A stretch of DNA of 64,000 nt, from positions 744,001-808,000 of the forward strand of contig CAVSRM010000005.1 of assembly GCA_963730365.1 (NCBI GenBank), written 5' to 3'. How positions within the stretch are numbered: the stretch's first letter is position 1; each line of letters starts with the position of its first letter. The translations under genes and the position numbers were made by a program. The notes under the pieces are model-generated. The model was not told the origin of the DNA and did not search any database. It saw nothing but the letters and a program-made list of their open reading frames with translations. Of the stretch, positions 26,235-33,891 are shown piece after piece. The stretch is from Fodinibacter sp963730365 (GTDB lineage Bacteria > Actinomycetota > Actinomycetes > Actinomycetales > Dermatophilaceae).

Positions 26235-27365
26235 ATGCCGGACGCCGCCGCACGCCTGCGCGCCACCGTGGGTGCCGCCTCACGACTCGTCGTGAAGGTG
26301 GGGTCCTCGTCGTTGACGAGAACCGACGGCGGCCGGCTCGACGTGTCCGCGCTGCGAACCCTCGTCGAGGTCCTCGCCGAGCGGCGCCGGGCGGGAAGCC
26401 AGGTGGTGCTCGTGTCCTCGGGCGCGATCGCCGCGGGGCTCGGGCCGCTGGGGCTGGCGCGCCGCCCGGGTGACCTCGCCACCCAGCAGGCTGCGGCGAG
26501 CGTCGGGCAGGGTGCGCTAGTCGCCGCCTACCAGAGCGCCTTCGCCGAGCACGGACTCACCGTGGGCCAGGTGCTCCTCACCGCGGACGACGTGACCCGC
26601 CGGACCCACTACACGAACGCGCGCCGTACCTTCGACCGTCTCCTGGAGCTCGGTGTGGTGCCCATCGTCAACGAGAACGACACGGTCGCGACGCAGGAGA
26701 TCCGGTTCGGCGACAACGACCGGCTCGCGGCGCTCGTGGCCGACCTCGTGGGTGCGCAGGGGCTGGTGCTGCTCACCGACGTCGACGCCCTCTACGACGG
26801 CCCGCCCGGCCTGGGGGCCCCGCTCAGGGTGCCCCTCGTCGCGACGACCGCGGACCTCGACACCGTGCGGATCGGTGGCACCGGGTCGGGCGTGGGCAGT
26901 GGCGGCATGGTGACGAAGGTCGAGGCCGCCGGGATCGCCGGGGCGGCCGGGGTGCCGACGTTGCTGACTCGGCTCGAGGACGTCACCGCCGCTCTGGCGG
27001 GTGCCGACCTCGGGACCGTGTTCGCGCCGGCGGCGGCGACCCGGGCCTCCCGCAAGCGCTGGCTCGCCCATGCCACGACCGCGCGCGGCCGGGTCCTCCT
27101 CGACGACGGGGCCGTCACCGCGGTCGCGGTTCGCGGGACGTCGCTGCTGCCCGCGGGGATCACCGGCGTCACCGGCGACTTCTCGGCCGGGGACGCCGTC
27201 GACGTGTGTGGGCCGGACGGCAGGGTGATCGCCCGCGGACTCGTCAACTACGCGTCAGCGGAGCTGCCGCGGCTGCTGGGTCGATCCACGCGGGACCTCG
27301 CCCGCGAGCTCGGACCCGCCTACGAGCGCGAGGTCATCCACCGCGACGACCTCGTCGTCCTCTGA
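26235..27365 (+). CDS. proB: glutamate 5-kinase
   Basis: 376 residues. First step of proline synthesis. VVKVGSSSLTRTDGGRLD (ATP/glutamate site, about 20-38), VSSGAIAAGL, IVNENDTV and FGDNDRLAALVADL are intact, and a PUA domain occupies about 285-365 (RGRVLLDDGAVTAV). The obg-proB-proA order is common, but here proA lies 1.4 kb downstream with pdxY in between on the other strand. The stop codon lies within the first of three short direct repeats. Confidence 0.96.
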   Translation: MPDAAARLRATVGAASRLVVKVGSSSLTRTDGGRLDVSALRTLVEVLAERRRAGSQVVLVSSGAIAAGLGPLGLARRPGDLATQQAAASVGQGALVAAYQSAFAEHGLTVGQVLLTADDVTRRTHYTNARRTFDRLLELGVVPIVNENDTVATQEIRFGDNDRLAALVADLVGAQGLVLLTDVDALYDGPPGLGAPLRVPLVATTADLDTVRIGGTGSGVGSGGMVTKVEAAGIAGAAGVPTLLTRLEDVTAALAGADLGTVFAPAAATRASRKRWLAHATTARGRVLLDDGAVTAVAVRGTSLLPAGITGVTGDFSAGDAVDVCGPDGRVIARGLVNYASAELPRLLGRSTRDLARELGPAYEREVIHRDDLVVL

Positions 27366-27416
27366 CCCCGGCGTCCCCGTCCTCTGACCCCTTCGTCCCC
27401 TGACCCCGGCGCCACG
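27362..27416 (+). repeat. three imperfect CTGACCCC-CGTCCCC repeats at the proB stop
   Basis: CTGACCCCGGCGTCCCC at 27362, CTGACCCCTTCGTCCCC at 27384 and CTGACCCCGGCGCCAC at 27400. The first contains the proB TGA, so the stop context has been copied downstream. Confidence 0.6.
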
Positions 27417-27427
27417 CCCCTGACGTG

Positions 27428-27443
27428 CCCCGGCCGGCCGGGG
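27428..27443. terminator. 16-bp palindrome between convergent proB and pdxY
   Basis: CCCCGGCCGGCCGGGG is perfectly self-complementary and sits between two convergent genes, so a terminator role is plausible; no T-run. Confidence 0.4.
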
Positions 27444-27481
27444 CCCGTCGCTGGCCGCCCCACCCGCCCCGGACGGTGCGG

Positions 27482-28336
27482 TCAGCGAACCTGCTCGACC
27501 TCGAACTGCATCCTCGGGTGCGCGATCTCCTCCTGGCTCTGCACGAGCTGGAGCTCGCGCCGCCCCGACGCGTGGGTGCGCTCCAACAGGTCGAAGACGC
27601 TGGACACGGTGCGCCCGAGTGCGACCCCGGCATCCCCGCTGTCCAGCAGGTGCGCCGTGAACAACGCCGCCGTGACGTCCCCCGAACCGTTCGCCTTGAG
27701 CGGCAGGTGGGGGGTGCGGACGATCCACGCGCCGTCTCCGTGCACCGCGAGCATCTCGATGGTCCCCGTCGGTCGGTCCGGACGCAGGACGGACGTCACG
27801 AGGACCGTGCGGGGGCCCATGTCGCGGGCCCGCTCGACCGAGGCGAGCGTCGAGTCGAGGTCCCCGGGCTCGGTCTCGGTGAGGAAACCGAGCTCGAACT
27901 GGTTGGGCGTGATGAGGTCGGCTCTCGGGACGACCTTCTCGCGCAGCAGGACGGGGATGGCGGGGTGCACGAAGCAGCCCGAGCTGGCGTTGCCCATCAC
28001 CGGGTCGCAGGCGTAGATGGCCGAGGGGTTGGCGGCCTTCGTGCGGGCGACGGCGTCGAGGATGACCTCGCCGATCTGCTCCCCGCCCTGGTACCCGGAG
28101 AGCACGGCGTCGACCTCGGGCAACGCACCCCGCTCCTCGATGCCGGTGACGACCTCCCGGACGTCCTCGGCGGGCATGAGGGGCCCCCGCCACGCGCCGT
28201 AGCCGGTGTGGTTGGAGAAGTGGACCGTGTGCACGGGCCACACCTCCACGCCGAGGCGTTGGAGCGGGAACACCGCTGCCGAGTTGCCGACGTGCCCGAA
28301 GGCGACGGAGGACTGGATGGAGAGGATCGTCGTCAC
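27482..28336 (-). CDS. pdxY: pyridoxal kinase PdxY
   Basis: 284 residues, the usual length. Phosphorylates pyridoxal to pyridoxal 5'-phosphate. ILSIQSSVAFGHVGNSAAVFPL at the start binds the vitamin; GYQGG, YACDPVMGN, DLITPNQFEL and the anion-hole segment LKANGSGDVTAALF (catalytic Asp in GSGD) are present. GTG start at 28336 with GAGG upstream. Transcribed away from the inverted-repeat array and convergent with proB. Confidence 0.95.
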   Translation of the reverse strand: MTTILSIQSSVAFGHVGNSAAVFPLQRLGVEVWPVHTVHFSNHTGYGAWRGPLMPAEDVREVVTGIEERGALPEVDAVLSGYQGGEQIGEVILDAVARTKAANPSAIYACDPVMGNASSGCFVHPAIPVLLREKVVPRADLITPNQFELGFLTETEPGDLDSTLASVERARDMGPRTVLVTSVLRPDRPTGTIEMLAVHGDGAWIVRTPHLPLKANGSGDVTAALFTAHLLDSGDAGVALGRTVSSVFDLLERTHASGRRELQLVQSQEEIAHPRMQFEVEQVR

Positions 28337-28412
28337 CGTCCCATCCTCGCACTGCGGTGTCGCGGCGGGGCGCGGACCCGGAGCAGAACCCGCCGTTCCC
28401 GCCACTACCGAT

Positions 28413-28550
28413 TGCTCGCCCCGAGCGAGCAGTGTTGAAAGATGCTCGCCCGTACCGAGCAGATCTCGAGGATGCTCGCCCGGACCGAGCAGATCTTGAC
28501 GATGCTCGCCCACGGCGCGCTCATCCGGGAGTGCTCGCGGACACGACGCA
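28413..28550. repeat. array of 19-bp inverted repeats with 30-bp period
   Basis: Three perfect copies of TGCTCG-N7-CGAGCA at 28413-28431, 28443-28461 and 28473-28491, each offset by exactly 30 bp, followed by two decayed copies (28503-28521 and 28532-28550) that keep only the left half site well. Flanks are also alike (AGAT and GATG). It fills much of the 426-bp divergent gap between pdxY and proA. It could be an operator array on one face of the helix, or serial 6-bp hairpins if transcribed. The rest of the gap shows no gene. Confidence 0.85.
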
Positions 28551-28749
28551 GATTCGAGAGTTGCATCCCGTGGGGAGGCAACCAGTAGGGGCGGGGAGTG
28601 GGCATTGGTTGGGGCAGGCCGCGCGCGCGGCCCTCGCGCAGTGGTCGTGCGGCGGGGGAGTGCGCCGGTCGGGCGCTGCGATGTGCGGCCGGGGCCGGAG
28701 CAGCCGGCCATCCCGTGGGCGGTGGGGTCAGGGCGGGTGGGCAGCGGCG

Positions 28750-28755
28750 TACCGT
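28750..28755 (+). promoter_or_regulatory. leaderless -10 box for proA
   Basis: TACCGT followed by 7 nt and the ATG at 28763. No ribosome-binding site lies between. Confidence 0.5.
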
Positions 28756-28762
28756 TGGCTGC

Positions 28763-30055
28763 ATGTCCGACCGCACCTCCGGCATCGACCCGGCCGACGT
28801 CGAGTCCGTCCGCACGCTGGCCGAGGCGGCCCGCACCGCCTCACGGCGACTGGCCCTGATGTCCCGGGCCGAGAAGGATGCCGCCCTGCGGGGGCTGGCC
28901 GACGCCCTCGAGCACGCCAGCGACCGCATCGTCGCCGCCAACGAGAGCGACCTCGCCCGCGGGCGGTCGGGCGGGATGCCGGAGAGCCTCCTGGACCGGC
29001 TCCGCCTGGACTCGGCGCGGGTCGTCATGGTCGCTGACGCCCTGCGCGACATCGCCGCGCTGCCCGACCCCGTCGGTGAGGTCGTGCGCGGGTCGACGCT
29101 GGCCAACGGCCTGCAGATCCGCCAGGTGCGGGTGCCGATGGGGGTCGTCGGGATGATCTACGAGGCGCGCCCCAATGTCACCGTCGACGCCGCCGGGCTG
29201 GGCCTGAAGTCGGGCAACGCCGTGATCCTGCGCGGGGGCAGCGCCGCCGCCGACACCAACCGTGCGACCGTCGCCGTCCTGCGCGACTCGCTCGCGGCCC
29301 AGGGCCTCCCGGCGGATGCAGTGGGGCTGCTCGAGGGGGGACACGGCGCCGTGCGGGCCCTGATGACCGCCCGCGGCCTCGTGGACCTGCTCATCCCGCG
29401 CGGCGGGGCCGACCTGATCCAGACCGTGGTCACCGAGTCGACGGTGCCCGTCATCGAGACCGGCGTCGGGAACTGCCACGTCTACGTCGACGCCGCGGCC
29501 GACCTCGACAAGGCCCTGGCGATCACCGTCAACTCCAAGACCCACCGGCCCAGCGTCTGCAACGCAGCCGAGTCCCTGCTCGTCCACCGCTCCGCGGCCG
29601 ACGCGTTCCTCCCCAAGGCATTGGCCGCCCTCGCAGCCGAGGGAGTGGTCCTGCGCACCGACGCAGCAAGCGGAGTGCGGGCCGATGCCGCAGGGGTCGC
29701 CCACGAGGCAGCCACCGAGAAGGACTTCGCCACCGAGTTCCACGGCCTGGAGATGTCCGTCGCGGTCGTCGAGGACCTCGACGGCGCGCTGGCGCACATC
29801 CGGCGCTACGGCTCCGGACACACCGAGGCCATCGTCACCGAGGACCGCGCCGCCGCCAGGCGGTTCACCGCCGAGGTCGATGCCGCCGCCGTCATGGTCA
29901 ACGCCAGCACCCGGTTCACCGACGGTGGCGAGTTCGGGTTCGGCGCCGAGATCGGCATCTCCACCCAGAAGCTGCACGCCCGCGGCCCGATGGCCCTGCC
30001 CGAGCTGACGACCACCAAGTGGATCGTGGAGGGCGACGGTCAGGTCCGGGTCTGA
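28763..30055 (+). CDS. proA: glutamate-5-semialdehyde dehydrogenase
   Basis: 430 residues. Second step of proline synthesis: reduces glutamyl phosphate with NADPH. VPMGVVGMIYEARPNVTVDAA, the catalytic-Cys motif SKTHRPSVCNAAESLL (Cys in PSVCN) and the terminal EFGFGAEIGISTQKLHARGPM are intact. The ATG fits a leaderless promoter. The 3' end overlaps the convergent glycosyltransferase gene by 16 bp. Confidence 0.97.
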   Translation: MSDRTSGIDPADVESVRTLAEAARTASRRLALMSRAEKDAALRGLADALEHASDRIVAANESDLARGRSGGMPESLLDRLRLDSARVVMVADALRDIAALPDPVGEVVRGSTLANGLQIRQVRVPMGVVGMIYEARPNVTVDAAGLGLKSGNAVILRGGSAAADTNRATVAVLRDSLAAQGLPADAVGLLEGGHGAVRALMTARGLVDLLIPRGGADLIQTVVTESTVPVIETGVGNCHVYVDAAADLDKALAITVNSKTHRPSVCNAAESLLVHRSAADAFLPKALAALAAEGVVLRTDAASGVRADAAGVAHEAATEKDFATEFHGLEMSVAVVEDLDGALAHIRRYGSGHTEAIVTEDRAAARRFTAEVDAAAVMVNASTRFTDGGEFGFGAEIGISTQKLHARGPMALPELTTTKWIVEGDGQVRV

Positions 30056-31062
30056 CGTCCCTGCTGGAGCCGCCCCTGCCGGATCGATGAGCTCCCGGCG
30101 TCCCGGCCGTCCTCCTCGGTCGTCGCGTCGAGCGAGTCATGGGCGACGAAGTAGGCGGGTCGCGCCTGGAGAGCGGTGTACATCCGCCCCACGTACTCAC
30201 CGAGGATTCCGAGGGCCAGCAGCTGCACGGCGCCCACGGCTGCGACCACGACGACCGTCGACGTCCAGCCGGGCAGGGTGTTGCCCAGCAGCATGTTGAC
30301 GATGGCGAAGACGAGCACCCCGATGGCGGCCACCCCGCCGAGGAGGCCCAGCCACGTCGCGAAGCGCAGCGGTGCGATCGAGAAGCCGGTCACCCCGTCG
30401 ACGGAGAGGCGGATCATCTTGCCCAACGGGTACTTCGACTCGCCCGCCGCGCGAGCCGCACGCACGTAGGGCACCGACCCGCTGGGGAACCCGAGCGCCG
30501 GCACGACGAGACGGAGCACGCGGTTGTTCTCCGGGAGGGCGTTGACGGCCTCAACGGTGGCGCGGGACATCAGCCGGAAGTCCCCGGCGTCCACGTGCGC
30601 GTCGACGTCGGACATCGCCCGGATCGACCGGTAGAACGCCCGGGCGGACAGCCGCTTGAAGGCGGTGTCGCTGGAGCGGTCCTCCCGCACCCCGTAGACG
30701 ACGTCGACCCCCGTGCCACGCGCCATGGCGAGCATCTCGCCGATCACCTCCGGCGGGTCCTGGAGGTCGGCGTCGATCGTGACCACCCAGCGTCCTCTGG
30801 CCCGGGCGAGGCCGGCCGAGATCGCCGCCTGGTGCCCGGCATTCGCCCTGAGGCGCACGACCCGCACCTGGGGCCAGTCACGGCGCAGGCGTTGCAGGAG
30901 CACCGGTGTGGCGTCGTCCGAGCCGTCGTCGACGCAGAGGATCTCGTAGGTCACGTCCCACGCGTCGGCCACCGGGCGCAACCGGTCGACCAGGAGGGGC
31001 AGGACATCTGCCTCGTTGTAGATGGGGATGACGACGCTGAGGTCGACGGCTGGCTCCGTCAT
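30040..31062 (-). CDS. family 2 glycosyltransferase, polyprenyl-phosphate sugar type
   Basis: 340 residues. GT2 domain (1-230): LSVVIPIYNEADVLPLLVD, CVDDGSDDAT, TIDADLQDPPEVIGEML (DxD-like Asp residues) and a GDFRLMSRATVEAVNALPE stretch as in GtrB/ArnC/DPM-like enzymes. Two membrane helices follow (about 235-300: LGLLGGVAAIGVLVFAIV; TVVVVAAVGAVQLLALGILG) with the usual EYVGRMYTALQARP. Such enzymes charge undecaprenyl phosphate with a sugar for cell-surface glycosylation. No flippase or polymerase gene is adjacent. Confidence 0.9.
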   Translation of the reverse strand: MTEPAVDLSVVIPIYNEADVLPLLVDRLRPVADAWDVTYEILCVDDGSDDATPVLLQRLRRDWPQVRVVRLRANAGHQAAISAGLARARGRWVVTIDADLQDPPEVIGEMLAMARGTGVDVVYGVREDRSSDTAFKRLSARAFYRSIRAMSDVDAHVDAGDFRLMSRATVEAVNALPENNRVLRLVVPALGFPSGSVPYVRAARAAGESKYPLGKMIRLSVDGVTGFSIAPLRFATWLGLLGGVAAIGVLVFAIVNMLLGNTLPGWTSTVVVVAAVGAVQLLALGILGEYVGRMYTALQARPAYFVAHDSLDATTEEDGRDAGSSSIRQGRLQQGRQTRT

Positions 31063-31068
31063 GGGCCA

Positions 31069-31074
31069 AGGGTA
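31069..31074 (-). promoter_or_regulatory. leaderless -10 box for the glycosyltransferase
   Basis: On the reverse strand TACCCT, 6 nt, then ATG at 31062; the same box and spacing as at 16897. Confidence 0.5.
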
Positions 31075-31106
31075 GAGCGCCGGCCTGTGCAGCACCGGAC
31101 CAAGGA

Positions 31107-31142
31107 CCGAGGGCCCCCGAGTATGAGTTCGGGGGCCCTCGG
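31107..31142. terminator. 14-bp perfect hairpin upstream of the glycosyltransferase
   Basis: CCGAGGGCCCCCGA (31107-31120) pairs with TCGGGGGCCCTCGG (31129-31142) around an 8-nt loop. It lies upstream of the predicted promoter of the only adjacent gene, so it does not end a known transcript. It might terminate an unseen transcript from 31.2-31.6 kb. Confidence 0.6.
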
Positions 31143-31598
31143 TGCCGGCCGGAGCCAGCGGTCGAGCCGGTCGGTCCCTGCGGTCTAACCGCGTGGGTCT
31201 GCCATGCGACGGTGGCGCCGCCCCCGGGAGGACGGACTTCGACTCAGGCCGTCGGCCGCGGCACCCGCGCCGTCGCGCGCGACGCACCGACCTGTTCGGA
31301 GTGACCTCCGAACAGACCACTGCGCTCCGACCGAGGGGTCCCGGTCGAGACTGGTGTGCCGTTATCCGATCGACCCGCCCTCGTCCGAGACACGCCGCCG
31401 AGGGTGTCCCCGGCCCGTCTCCCCTCAAAGGGCGTGGACCCTTTTGTAGTCGGCGATGTCGTTGTCGCGCAAGCGGGCCGACGGACCGAATGTGACCGTT
31501 TCGCCGTGGCGGCGTGTCGTCCACAGGGCGCTCGCCTCAGACGCGGGGTCATACACAGGGCTGTGGACGAAATCGGTGGAGGACGGGGCGGTACGCTG
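31143..31598. other. gene-free 450-bp region with two more hairpins
   Basis: No convincing gene on either strand: the open frames have Arg/Pro/Ser-rich, family-less translations. It holds a perfect 10-bp stem CTGTTCGGAG / CTCCGAACAG (31292-31315, loop TGAC) and a weak terminator-like AAAGGG / CCCTTT (31427-31444) followed by T and GT. Local AT content is higher around 31.4-31.6 kb than in flanking genes. A small RNA is possible. Confidence 0.4.
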
Positions 31599-31604
31599 AT
31601 GCCC

Positions 31605-31889
31605 ATGACGATGACTGTCGCGCTCTTGGTGTCCGAGGAGGCTGCGCACTCCGAGCTGCCGATGCCCCCGTGGGTCTACGGCGCGCTCGCGCTGCTGGCC
31701 TTCGCCTTCCTGTTCGGGGTGACGTGGTCCTTCCGGGGCACGGCCCAGAAGTACGCCTCCCCGGCCGCCCAGCACGAGACGGGGTCGCACGACGCCATCG
31801 AGGCTGAGTCCGATCACCCCTACATCGCTGGTCACCCCGAGCCCGAGGGCGACGAGGCCCACTGGCCCGAACACCCCGGTCACCACTGA
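31605..31889 (+). CDS. small single-span membrane protein upstream of nadD
   Basis: 94 residues from the ATG at 31605 (two more if the ATG at 31599 is used). An N-terminal ectodomain of about 20 residues, one hydrophobic segment (WVYGALALLAFAFLFGVTW), then an acidic, His/Pro-rich tail (DHPYIAGHPEPEGDEAHWPE). TACGCT at 31592-31597 and 7 nt to ATG 31605 fit a leaderless start. Proteins of this shape recur before nadD in related actinobacteria; function unknown. nadD begins 11 bp after the stop. Confidence 0.7.
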   Translation: MTMTVALLVSEEAAHSELPMPPWVYGALALLAFAFLFGVTWSFRGTAQKYASPAAQHETGSHDAIEAESDHPYIAGHPEPEGDEAHWPEHPGHH

Positions 31890-31900
31890 TCGGCACCCCG

Positions 31901-32521
31901 ATGCGGTTGGGGGTCATGGGCGGGACCTTCGACCCCATCCACCACGGCCACCTCGTGGCCGCCTCCGAGGTCCAGTCGCTGCTCGGGCTCGACGAGGTGG
32001 TCTTCGTGCCCACCGGCGAGCCGTGGCAGAAGGAGGGACGTGAGGTCGCGCCGGCCGAGCACCGGTACCTGATGACCGTCATCGCGACCGCGTCCAACCC
32101 GCGCTTCACCGTCTCCCGCGTCGACATCGACCGCGACGGCCCGACCTACACCATCGACACCCTGCGCGACCTGGGTGCACAGCGACCCGGCGCCGAGCTG
32201 TTCTTCATCACCGGCGCCGACGCCCTGGCCCAGATCCTCTCCTGGAAGGACGCCGACGAGCTCTGGCCACTCGCCCACTTCGTCGGCGTGACCCGACCGG
32301 GCTACGAGCTCTCGGAGACCGGGCTCCCGGCCGAGCGGGTCACGCTGCAGGAGGTCCCGGCCATGGCGATCAGCTCGACGGACTGCCGCGCCCGCGTGCG
32401 GGCCGGTCAGCCGGTCTGGTACCTCGTCCCGGACGGCGTCGTCCAGCACATCTCCAAGCACCACCTGTATGCCGCGCCCGCCCCGGCCGCGGCCCACGCA
32501 CCACCCCGAGGAGCACCGTGA
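31901..32521 (+). CDS. nadD: nicotinate-nucleotide adenylyltransferase
   Basis: 206 residues. Converts nicotinate mononucleotide to deamido-NAD. LGVMGGTFDPIHHGHLVAASE (nucleotidyltransferase HxGH at about 16-19) and the C-terminal MAISSTDCRARVRAGQPVWYLVP (ISSTxxR motif) are diagnostic. Overlaps rsfS by 4 bp, as in most actinobacteria. Confidence 0.96.
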   Translation: MRLGVMGGTFDPIHHGHLVAASEVQSLLGLDEVVFVPTGEPWQKEGREVAPAEHRYLMTVIATASNPRFTVSRVDIDRDGPTYTIDTLRDLGAQRPGAELFFITGADALAQILSWKDADELWPLAHFVGVTRPGYELSETGLPAERVTLQEVPAMAISSTDCRARVRAGQPVWYLVPDGVVQHISKHHLYAAPAPAAAHAPPRGAP

Positions 32522-32898
32522 CCGCCACCGACCGAGCCCTCGAGCTCGCCCGCACCGCGGCAGCCGCCGCCGCGGACAAGCTCGCGACGACCATCACCGG
32601 CATCGACGTCTCGGAGCAGCTTGCCCTGACGGACGTCTTCGTCATCGTCTCCGCCGACTCCGAACGGCAGGTCGGGTCGATCGTCGACGAGGTGGAGGAC
32701 GTGCTGCGCGCGCAGGGCGTCAAGCCGGTGCGCCGCGAGGGCCAGCGCGAGGGCCGCTGGGTTCTCATCGACTTCTCCGACATCGTCGTGCACGTCCAGC
32801 ACGACGAGGAGCGCTCCTTCTACGAGCTGGAGCGGCTCTGGAAGGACTGCCCGGAGATCGACCTCGGCGTCGTCGGCACCGAGCAGGGCGGTCGGTGA
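32518..32898 (+). CDS. rsfS: ribosomal silencing factor RsfS
   Basis: 126 residues. Binds ribosomal protein L14 and blocks subunit joining under starvation. LTDVFVIVSADSERQVGSIVDEVEDVL and GRWVLIDFSDIVVHVQHDEERSFYELERLWKDCP (split family signature) are clear. GTG start overlapping nadD by 4 bp; its own stop overlaps the phosphatase start by 4 bp, so nadD-rsfS-phosphatase are translationally coupled. Confidence 0.96.
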   Translation: MTATDRALELARTAAAAAADKLATTITGIDVSEQLALTDVFVIVSADSERQVGSIVDEVEDVLRAQGVKPVRREGQREGRWVLIDFSDIVVHVQHDEERSFYELERLWKDCPEIDLGVVGTEQGGR

Positions 32899-33548
32899 GC
32901 GCAGAGGCCGCACGACGGCTCGTCGTCCTGCGCCACGGCGAGACGACGCACAACCTCGCGGGCGTCTGGCAGGGCCAGCTCGACTCCGAGCTGACCGACC
33001 TGGGAAGGGCCCAGGCCGAGGCGGTCGGGCCCGCCCTGGCGCGACTCGCGCCGAGCAGGGTCGTCAGCTCCGACCTCACGAGGGCGCGGCTGACGGCCGA
33101 GAGCGTCGGGCGCGCCTGCGGCATCCCCGTGGAGCTCGACGAGCGGTTCCGGGAGATCGACGCCGGCGCCTGGCAGGGGCTGACCGGTGCGGAGGTCGCC
33201 GAGCGGTGGCCGCAGGCCCGAGCGGCCCTGCTTCGTGGTGAGGACATCCGTCGCGGTGACCACGGGGAGTCGATGGGCGACGTCGTGGCACGGGTCGCAG
33301 CGGCGGTCACGGAGATCCTCGAGACCGCCGAGCCGGGGGAGTGCATCGTCGTGTCCACGCACGGCGGCGCAGGGCGTGCGCTGGCCGCCCACGTCCTCGG
33401 GCTGGAGCAGGCCCTGGCCTGGCGCGTGCTCGGAGCCCTCGGCAACTGCCACTGGGCGGAGCTCGTCGAGGGCCGGGCAGGGTGGCGCATCGCCGCCTGG
33501 AACGCCTCTGCCGCCACGGTCTCCCGCCCCGGCACCTCGCCGCCCTGA
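32895..33548 (+). CDS. histidine phosphatase family protein
   Basis: 217 residues, phosphoglycerate-mutase-like fold. RHGETTHN (phospho-accepting His at about 14), SSDLTRARLTAE, and the second catalytic His in VVSTHGGAGR. REIDAGAWQGLTGAEV matches the GpgP/cofactor-independent-mutase-like group. It is the usual partner of rsfS in actinobacteria; the true substrate is unknown (glucosyl-3-phosphoglycerate and other small phosphates have been shown for relatives). Confidence 0.88.
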   Translation: MSAEAARRLVVLRHGETTHNLAGVWQGQLDSELTDLGRAQAEAVGPALARLAPSRVVSSDLTRARLTAESVGRACGIPVELDERFREIDAGAWQGLTGAEVAERWPQARAALLRGEDIRRGDHGESMGDVVARVAAAVTEILETAEPGECIVVSTHGGAGRALAAHVLGLEQALAWRVLGALGNCHWAELVEGRAGWRIAAWNASAATVSRPGTSPP

Positions 33549-33624
33549 CCCCGTCGCGGAGCCGCGCAGGCGCCCTCCCGGCGCCGACCTCGGGCCGATC
33601 CACGTCCGTGCGTGGTCGACCGAT

Positions 33625-33655
33625 TTGGTCGCGCACCGGGGGTCATGGGTAAACT
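33625..33655 (+). promoter_or_regulatory. promoter for tRNA-Ala
   Basis: TTGGTC (33625-33630), 19-bp spacer, TAAACT (33650-33655), 24 bp before the tRNA 5' end. Confidence 0.5.
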
Positions 33656-33679
33656 TCCGCAGTCGCCCCCGGGTGGTTC

Positions 33680-33752
33680 GGGGCTGTAGCGCAGTTGGTA
33701 GCGCACCTCCATGGCATGGAGGGGGTCAGGGGTTCGAATCCCCTCAGCTCCA
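33680..33752 (+). tRNA. tRNA-Ala (anticodon GGC)
   Basis: 73 nt cloverleaf: acceptor GGGGCTG with CAGCTCC (one G-T pair), D arm with GCGC stems, anticodon stem CCTCC/GGAGG with loop ATGGCAT (anticodon GGC at 33713-33715), T arm AGGGG-TTCGAAT-CCCCT, discriminator A. CCA is not encoded. Position after the nadD-rsfS group is conserved in this order. Confidence 0.98.
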
Positions 33753-33760
33753 CAGGACGA

Positions 33761-33790
33761 CAGAGAGCCGGCCTTCGGGCCGGCTCTCTG
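33761..33790 (+). terminator. terminator hairpin of tRNA-Ala
   Basis: CAGAGAGCCGGCC, loop TTCG, GGCCGGCTCTCTG: a perfect 13-bp stem with a UUCG tetraloop, 8 bp after the tRNA. The following 100 bp to the convergent tag gene hold nothing further. Confidence 0.85.
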
Positions 33791-33891
33791 CGTCTCCGGG
33801 TGCGCCGGGTGGTCCTGCGGGCTGGGCCGACCCCGGCCCCGTCCGGTGGCCCAGCGCTCCGATGGCGGGGCAGGGCCCGGGTCGCCGGCGG

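Noticed and set aside
28413..28550. CRISPR-like regular array
   Set aside because: The period is 30 bp with no unique spacers; the units are themselves near-identical inverted repeats that decay at one end, and no cas gene is present.
28357..28760. Small repeat protein encoded by the 30-bp array (10-residue repeats in several frames)
   Set aside because: All frames give repeats because the period is a multiple of three; no start with a ribosome-binding site, and no clear coding bias in any one frame.
31143..31598. Protein-coding gene in the gap before nadD
   Set aside because: Candidate frames on both strands are Arg/Ser/Pro-rich without recognisable domains, starts or ribosome-binding sites.
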